Shown here: one piece after another, positions 63,645 through 64,000 of the stretch
Layout of the letters: every line of letters starts with the position of its first letter
How positions within the stretch are numbered: position 1 is the first letter of the stretch
Source of the DNA: Paralithodes platypus
Taxonomy: Eukaryota > Arthropoda > Malacostraca > Decapoda > Lithodidae
NCBI GenBank assembly: GCA_032716605.1
Contig: CM064571.1
Coordinates: 14,994,321 to 15,058,320 of the forward strand
DNA: 64,000 bases
Direction: 5' to 3'
Translations under genes and position numbers: made by a program
Notes under the pieces: generated by a model
What the model was told of the DNA's origin: nothing
Databases searched by the model: none
What the model saw: only the letters and a program-made list of their open reading frames with translations

Positions 63645-64000
63645 TGGTACATACATACATACATAAAATTTTAAGACTGAGTGTTCCACACATACGTGCA
63701 GTTTCAGTCTCTTGTCATAATGGCGGCGTTCCAGGCAACCCTGTTAAGGGCTGCTTCACTTGTCATTTGAGATCGGCATGTATAGTCCAATCCCAGGTCT
63801 TCCTCGGTCCACCCCTTGGTGCAGCTCCCTCCACAATCACAGACCTGCATTTTTTCACCCAATTTTGTTCATCCATTCTCTCCACATGTCCATACCATCC
63901 CAGTCTACTTGTACGCATCACCTCGCTAATACTCTTTATACCTAAACGTCTCCTCAGCTCAACATTTGTTATTCTACCCTGTAGCCTGGCCCCACACATC
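63645..64000 (-). mobile_element. LINE 3' end, cut by the window edge
   Basis: The minus-strand frame enters from beyond 64000: LRRRLGIKSISEVMRTSRLG, WYGHVERMDEQNWVKKC and GPRKTW, the C-terminal tail seen in several LINE clades. The 3' tail is (CATA)n at 63648-63666 on the plus strand. A fragment of the same 3' end is at 36010-36095. Confidence 0.75.

Overview
This is eukaryotic, repeat-dominated DNA. The density of non-LTR retrotransposons (jockey-like, CR1-like, RTE-like), long AT dinucleotide arrays, scattered short (TTAGG)n blocks and tRNA-headed SINEs suggests an arthropod genome. My best guess is a large decapod-type crustacean genome, but no single-copy marker here proves it.

Layout. 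1-20 kb is packed with short inverted-repeat elements that sit exactly between TTAA sites. I call them alpha (ends CCCCTTCTGTACCGG), beta (ends GGGGAG or GGGGGG; subfamilies b1, b2, b3 share one core) and gamma (ends CCCTCTCCGACATATG). TTAA targeting and CCC/GGG tips fit piggyBac-type MITEs. Two minisatellites (30 bp and 31 bp units) have grown inside such elements. 20.0-20.8 kb holds an intronless open frame for a secreted protein, broken by one in-frame TAG. 21-26 kb is MITEs, a jockey-like LINE split by a SINE, and trinucleotide-derived repeats.

26.3-62.4 kb is the body of one host gene on the plus strand. Three exons (26322-26491, 51101-51291, 61223-62381) join with matching splice phases (2, 1, 2) and encode a THAP zinc finger followed by a long acidic/basic region with an AT-hook. 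The third exon ends at a strong donor, so the gene continues past the window. Its introns (24.6 kb, 9.9 kb and more) hold almost everything else: a complete LTR retrotransposon (36763-45539) that lacks reverse transcriptase and has RNase H after integrase; CR1-like, RTE-like and jockey-like LINE copies; a hAT-type MITE with 8-bp duplications; a Tc1-like palindromic MITE; a pogo/Tigger-like relic beginning 10 bp past the third exon's end; an inverted-repeat-bounded segment of about 9 kb; and a small minus-strand promoter-like block with a possible ISXO2-like exon.

How it fits together. Apart from the THAP gene and possibly the secreted ORF and the 30.6-31.0 kb block, every recognisable coding stretch belongs to a mobile element. 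Several insertions have a matching uninterrupted copy elsewhere in the same window, so insertion sites and target duplications can be read directly. All coordinates and similarities were read by eye; percentages are rough.
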